Below are positions 60,235 to 64,000 of a stretch of DNA of 64,000 nucleotides, piece by piece (the first letter of the stretch is position 1; every line of letters begins with the position of its first letter). The DNA comes from an uncultured Christensenella sp. (lineage in GTDB: Bacteria > Bacillota > Clostridia > Christensenellales > Borkfalkiaceae): NCBI GenBank assembly GCA_910586245.1, contig CAJUFY010000002.1, positions 248,001 through 312,000 on the forward strand. Direction: 5' to 3'. Both the position numbers and the translations under genes were made by a program. The notes under the pieces are model-generated. The model ran no database searches and was not told the origin of the DNA. It saw only the letters and a list, made by a program, of their open reading frames with translations.

Positions 60235-61377
60235 ATGAGTCATTTATTGCTTGCGAATCCTTTGTTCGGCGCTGCGGGCGACGGACGCGGTTTTTACTTT
60301 TTCGGATTCGAAATTTATTATTATGCGCTTTGCATCGTGTCCGGTATGATTGCCGCGGCGGTCGCTTCGGGATTTTTGATGAAACGGCGGAATATGTCTT
60401 CCGACTTTATCTTCACGCTGTTCCTGTGCTGTATTCCCGTGGCGCTTGTGGGGGCGCGGCTCTTTTACTGTATTACGGGCGCAGTTCCGATCAAACAATG
60501 GTTGGATGTGCGCGACGGCGGACTTTCTATCATCGGCGGCGCTTCCGCAGGCGTTTTGATGGGATTTGTCGTATGCAAGATCAAAAAAGTGAATTTTTTC
60601 CGTGCGGCGGACTGCGTCGTTTTGAATATTCTTCTGGCACACATGTTCGGGCGTTGGGGAAATTTCTTCAACGGTGAAATTTACGGCGCGCCCGTGGCGA
60701 ACGATTCCATGAAGTGGTTCCCGTTTGCGGTGCCGATCGACGGCACTTCGGGCATCGGCGCGTTTTCCAATCCGAACGCCACCTGGCACTACGCGTTTTT
60801 CTTTTACGAGGGGACGCTTTGCGTGATCTTCTGGGCACTGCTGTATGCGGCCGCCTGGTATTGGAATAAAAAACCGAACGGTTTGTTTACTTTTTCCTAT
60901 TTTCTTGTGTACGGCATTATGCGCACGATTATGGAGCCGCTGCGGGATCCGCGCGATATTTTGAGCGGAAACAGCGGTATTCCTTGGTCAATGGTGACTT
61001 CGATTTTGTATATCGTGCTGGCGGTGGTTGCCGTCGGGCTCATTCTGTTTTTCAATTACCGCAAAGAGGGTGCGCTGTTCGGCAGTAAAAAGGGAGATCC
61101 GTGCGGGATAACCGAATACCTGAAATCTTCCAAAGACGAAGTGCCGTACTATTCCAAAATCAATATGTTCGGGGATCAGTATCCGCCCAAACCGCCCAAA
61201 GAAAAGGGCGAAAGTCTGATAGAGCAGTTTAAAAATTTGTTCAAAAAGAAAACGGACGAAGAGGACGCGCCGAACGACGCGGAGGAGTGTGGAACGCCCG
61301 CCCAAACGGAAACGGAAGAAAAAGCCGGCGATACGGCGGAGCAACCCGCGCAAGAGGAAGAACAAAAAGAGGAATGA
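60235..61377 (+). CDS. lgt: prolipoprotein diacylglyceryl transferase
   Basis: 380 residues. Transfers diacylglyceryl to the lipobox cysteine of prolipoproteins. Seven-span membrane protein with the signature HMFGRWGNFFNGEIYGAP and GARLFYC. The start at MSHLLLANPL is supported by the promoter immediately upstream and normal Lgt N-termini; the ATG at 60166 would lie upstream of that promoter and read through the folT terminator. An acidic, repetitive C-terminal tail (residues about 285-380) is longer than usual. The stop overlaps the pncB start. Confidence 0.92.
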   Translation: MSHLLLANPLFGAAGDGRGFYFFGFEIYYYALCIVSGMIAAAVASGFLMKRRNMSSDFIFTLFLCCIPVALVGARLFYCITGAVPIKQWLDVRDGGLSIIGGASAGVLMGFVVCKIKKVNFFRAADCVVLNILLAHMFGRWGNFFNGEIYGAPVANDSMKWFPFAVPIDGTSGIGAFSNPNATWHYAFFFYEGTLCVIFWALLYAAAWYWNKKPNGLFTFSYFLVYGIMRTIMEPLRDPRDILSGNSGIPWSMVTSILYIVLAVVAVGLILFFNYRKEGALFGSKKGDPCGITEYLKSSKDEVPYYSKINMFGDQYPPKPPKEKGESLIEQFKNLFKKKTDEEDAPNDAEECGTPAQTETEEKAGDTAEQPAQEEEQKEE

Positions 61378-62804
61378 GAAACCTCGCTCTTTTAACCGAT
61401 TTATACCAACTCACGATGGGGCAGGGATATTTCAACGAAGGCAGTCACGAACGCCTTGCCGTGTTCGATCTCTTTTTTCGCCCCAACAAACTGATTACTT
61501 ATTCCGTTGCCGCGGGAGCCGAACAGGCGCTGGAATATCTGGAAAATCTGCATTTCGATGAGGACGATCTCGCCTATCTTCGATCGCTCGGAACGTTTAC
61601 CGAAGATTTTCTGAAATATTTAAGCACGCTCCGTTTTACGGGCGAAGCGTTCGGCGTGCGGGAGGGGGAAATCGTCTTTCCCTACGAACCGATTTTTACG
61701 GTGCGCGCCCCTCTTTTGCAGGCGCAGCTCGTGGAAACGGCGTTGCTGACCATCATCAATCATCAGACTTTGATCGCCACCAAAGCCGCGAAAATCTGCG
61801 ACGCTGCGGGCGGCGGCGTCATGGAGTTCGGTTTGCGCCGCGCGCAGGGCGCGGATGCCGGCATTTACGGCGCGCGCGCCGCGATCATCGGCGGCTGCGA
61901 GGGAACTTCCAACGTGTACGCGGGCAAGCGGTTTTCTGTTCCCGTTTCGGGCACGATGGCGCACAGCTGGATCATGAACTTCCCGACGGAAGAGGAAGCC
62001 TTTCGCGCCTATGCGAAGAGCTTCCCCGACGGATGTTTGCTCTTGGTCGACACTTACGATACGTTGAAGAGCGGCGTACCCAACGCCGTTAAAATTTTTC
62101 GGGAATTGCGCGCGGGCGGCTTTGAGCCGAAGGGGATTCGCCTCGATTCGGGCGACTTTGCTTATCTTTCCAAAAAGGCGCGCAAAATGCTCGACGACGC
62201 GGGGTTCCCGAACGCGGCAATCTGCGCTTCGGGCGATCTGGACGAATACTCCATTCGTTCTTTGAAGGAACAGGGCGCGAAAATCGATCTCTGGGGCGTT
62301 GGTACGAAGTTGATCACAAGTAGCGATTTGCCTGCGCTCGGCGGCGTGTATAAGCTCGCCGCAGTATACGAAAACGGCGTGGAAATTCCCAAGATCAAAC
62401 TTTCGGACAATACGGAAAAGATTACGAATCCGTCGCTGAAAGAGGTGTACCGCATTTACGACCGAAAGACGGATAAAGCGCTTGCGGACTATATCGTCCG
62501 CGCGGGGGAGCATGTGGACGAGGGGAAACCCCTCGAACTGTTCCATCCCGTCGAAACGTGGAAGCGGATGACGGTGACGGATTTCCGCGCAAGAAAGCTG
62601 TGCGAAAAACTGATGGAAAACGGGAGAAGAATTTCTCCTTCGCCTTCTCTTCGAGAAATTGCGGCGTACCGGAAACGGGAATCCGCGCGCTTCTGGGAAG
62701 AGTATAAGCGGCAGGACGTGCCGCATATCTATAAAGTAGATTTGTCCCCCGCGCTATTTGCCCTTAAACGGGAAATGATGGAAACGCTCGGGAAGGGAGT
62801 ATAG
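61374..62804 (+). CDS. pncB: nicotinate phosphoribosyltransferase
   Basis: 476 residues. Makes nicotinate mononucleotide in NAD salvage. Family blocks: LLTDLYQLTMGQGYF at the N-terminus, FGLRRAQGADAGIYGARAAI, SGTMAHSWIM and IRLDSGDFAYLSKKAR. ATG 61374 overlaps lgt by 4 bp, and GAGG lies just upstream. The gene is cytosolic and unrelated to lgt function, but part of the same transcription unit. Confidence 0.94.
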   Translation: MRNLALLTDLYQLTMGQGYFNEGSHERLAVFDLFFRPNKLITYSVAAGAEQALEYLENLHFDEDDLAYLRSLGTFTEDFLKYLSTLRFTGEAFGVREGEIVFPYEPIFTVRAPLLQAQLVETALLTIINHQTLIATKAAKICDAAGGGVMEFGLRRAQGADAGIYGARAAIIGGCEGTSNVYAGKRFSVPVSGTMAHSWIMNFPTEEEAFRAYAKSFPDGCLLLVDTYDTLKSGVPNAVKIFRELRAGGFEPKGIRLDSGDFAYLSKKARKMLDDAGFPNAAICASGDLDEYSIRSLKEQGAKIDLWGVGTKLITSSDLPALGGVYKLAAVYENGVEIPKIKLSDNTEKITNPSLKEVYRIYDRKTDKALADYIVRAGEHVDEGKPLELFHPVETWKRMTVTDFRARKLCEKLMENGRRISPSPSLREIAAYRKRESARFWEEYKRQDVPHIYKVDLSPALFALKREMMETLGKGV

Positions 62805-62805
62805 C

Positions 62806-63288
62806 GTGTTAGGGCTTTATACCAACAAAGACGTGCAGCGGCTGGTCAGCCGTTTAAGAAGCGAGTACGGCGAGCAGCTCGAACGGCAGAATTCCGTGCT
62901 TGCCGAATTGAAAGAGAAGAACCGTTTTTTGCAGGCGCGCGTTTCCGAGCTGGAAAGCGAACGGGACAGCGTGTCGGACGCGATCGTGCACGCGGTTGCC
63001 GAGGGGGAGCGGATCAAGCGCGAGAGCGCGCTTGCGGCGCAGAACGAGCGGAAAGAGCTGTTGTTGCTCACGGAAAAATGCAGACTGCTTTCCGATAAAA
63101 TGGCGCTCGAATATCCCGAAAGCGGCGACAGCGAAGCGTTCGCTTCCTTTTTGAGCAAATTGCACGAAGCGCTCGGCGAAGAAGCGGAAAGCGGGTTCAA
63201 TTTGGACGACGTGCTTTCGCCCAAACAGCCGCTCGATCTCGAACAGCTCTGCATGGATTTGGGACTCATGGAGGAGGAACAGGAATGA
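62806..63288 (+). CDS. coiled-coil protein, DivIVA-like
   Basis: 160 residues starting at a GTG. A short globular start (MLGLYTNKDVQRLVSRL) is followed by a coiled coil of about residues 20-90 with heptad pattern and many E, R and L, then an acidic tail (LEQLCMDLGLMEEEQE). It resembles small DivIVA/GpsB-like or septum-associated proteins in plan only. It overlaps lspA by 4 bp. Function unknown. Confidence 0.6.
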   Translation: MLGLYTNKDVQRLVSRLRSEYGEQLERQNSVLAELKEKNRFLQARVSELESERDSVSDAIVHAVAEGERIKRESALAAQNERKELLLLTEKCRLLSDKMALEYPESGDSEAFASFLSKLHEALGEEAESGFNLDDVLSPKQPLDLEQLCMDLGLMEEEQE

Positions 63289-63833
63289 TTGCTCTGGTAT
63301 GCGGTTTGCTTTGTACCGTTCTGTTGTTTGCCGATCTCGTTACGAAGATGTTCGCGCATGCAACGATGGTGAATCAAGGCGAATTTTTCCTCGATTTCAT
63401 CCGTTTGAAGTATCAGCCGAATTCGGGCATGATGCTGAGTATTTTCGATAAGAACCCCACTGCAATGGCAGTGATTACGGCGCTTACCGTACTCATGATA
63501 CTCGGAATCGTATTTTTGTTTTTCACGGTGTTCCGTCAGAATACGCCCGCGCGCGTTGCGCTGGCTGTGATCGAGGCGGGCGCGATCGGGAATTTCGTAG
63601 ACAGAGTTTGCCTTGGTTACGTACGCGATTTTTTGAACGTAAGACCCTTTTTGTTCTTCCCCGAATATACGGCGAACGTTGCGGATATCTGTATTTTGTT
63701 CGGGGCGATCGCGCTCATTTTCATCATTTTGTTTATCGGCAAAACCGCGGCGTTCCCGCTCACGAAAAAATGGCGGGAGCAGGCGAAGGAAGAGGAAGCA
63801 AAACGGGAATCCGTACGCGCGAAGAAAAAATGA
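63285..63833 (+). CDS. lspA: lipoprotein signal peptidase (signal peptidase II)
   Basis: 182 residues. Removes signal peptides from lipidated prolipoproteins after Lgt acts. Four membrane spans. The two catalytic aspartates are in GNFVDRVCLGYVRDF and NVADICILFG. The C-terminal tail is charged (EEEAKRESVRAKKK). Lgt is encoded 2.9 kb upstream in the same run of genes. The next gene overlaps by 4 bp, the common lspA-rluD arrangement. Confidence 0.93.
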   Translation: MIALVCGLLCTVLLFADLVTKMFAHATMVNQGEFFLDFIRLKYQPNSGMMLSIFDKNPTAMAVITALTVLMILGIVFLFFTVFRQNTPARVALAVIEAGAIGNFVDRVCLGYVRDFLNVRPFLFFPEYTANVADICILFGAIALIFIILFIGKTAAFPLTKKWREQAKEEEAKRESVRAKKK

Positions 63834-64000
63834 CGACGCATACTTTGCAAGCCGAAGGGGAATGCCGCGCCGATGTTTTTTTGAGCAGCCGCACGGGGCT
63901 GACCCGTTCGGCGGTGAAAAAACTTGCGGAAGAGGGCAGAATCACCGCGGACGGCAAGCCCGTGAAAGCGGGACAGACGCTGCGGGCGGGTACCGTGGTG
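63830..64000 (+). CDS. RluD-type pseudouridine synthase, N-terminal part (cut by window end)
   Basis: 57 codons are visible, starting MTTHTLQAEGECRADVFL. This is the S4 RNA-binding domain (RTGLTRSAVKKLAEEGRI, then GKPVKAGQTLRAG). RluA/RluD family enzymes begin this way, and their genes typically follow lspA with an overlap. The catalytic domain lies outside the window. Confidence 0.85.
   Translation, partial: MTTHTLQAEGECRADVFLSSRTGLTRSAVKKLAEEGRITADGKPVKAGQTLRAGTVV

Overview
The window looks like a chromosome segment of an endospore-forming, probably gut-type Clostridia/Firmicutes bacterium. The evidence is the gene order topA-trmFO-hslV-hslU, a SpoIIID gene, DUF4363 and DUF421 membrane proteins, a fused 2-hydroxyacyl-CoA dehydratase activase, a THF riboswitch in front of a folate ECF transporter subunit, and Gram-positive type promoters and intrinsic terminators. 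No rRNA, tRNA or CRISPR array was seen.

Layout. (1) 1-8.2 kb: GC-richer housekeeping genes (topA 3' end, trmFO, hslV, hslU, hisS, trxA), a HelD-like ATPase and a TagD-like cytidylyltransferase. (2) 8.4-23.0 kb: a lower-GC, one-directional surface polysaccharide operon. It holds a phosphoglycosyl transferase, the CapE/CapF/CapG-type trio for UDP-N-acetyl-L-fucosamine, three glycosyltransferases, an EpsG/Wzy-like polymerase, LicD, a second cytidylyltransferase, a flippase fused to an FrhB-like iron-sulfur protein, and a GDPD-like lipoprotein. (3) 23.2-53.6 kb: an AT-rich accessory element of about 30.4 kb. (4) 53.9-64 kb: housekeeping and membrane genes (dehydratase activase and partner, DUF421/DUF4363, folT with THF riboswitch, lgt, pncB, a coiled-coil protein, lspA, and the start of an RluD-type gene).

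Main discovery: the accessory element sits inside spoIIID. The first 38 codons of spoIIID lie at 23098-23211 and the rest at 53627-53797. Both junctions carry the 5-bp sequence ACATA. Joining the halves there restores an in-frame 93-residue SpoIIID-like protein, the length of the Bacillus subtilis protein. A large serine recombinase of the SpoIVCA type ends exactly at the right junction, so the architecture is that of the sigK skin element, but in the gene for the mother-cell regulator SpoIIID. I do not know of a described spoIIID-intervening element.

Cargo of the element: three AAA/DUF4143 ATPases, each with its own repeat or inverted-repeat control region; a five-gene XRE/Smr operon with a palindromic operator; a tight four-gene operon made of a SMEK-STAND NTPase, two small proteins (one with an N-terminal Ser/Thr-rich motif) and a radical SAM enzyme; an orphan HipA-like kinase; and a complete anti-phage type operon (XRE, Dcm, DUF3883-like, MORC-type ATPase, Z1, DUF4420, AIPR, DUF262/DUF1524, Vsr). 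In effect this is a defence island that may be removed from, or may permanently inactivate, a sporulation gene.
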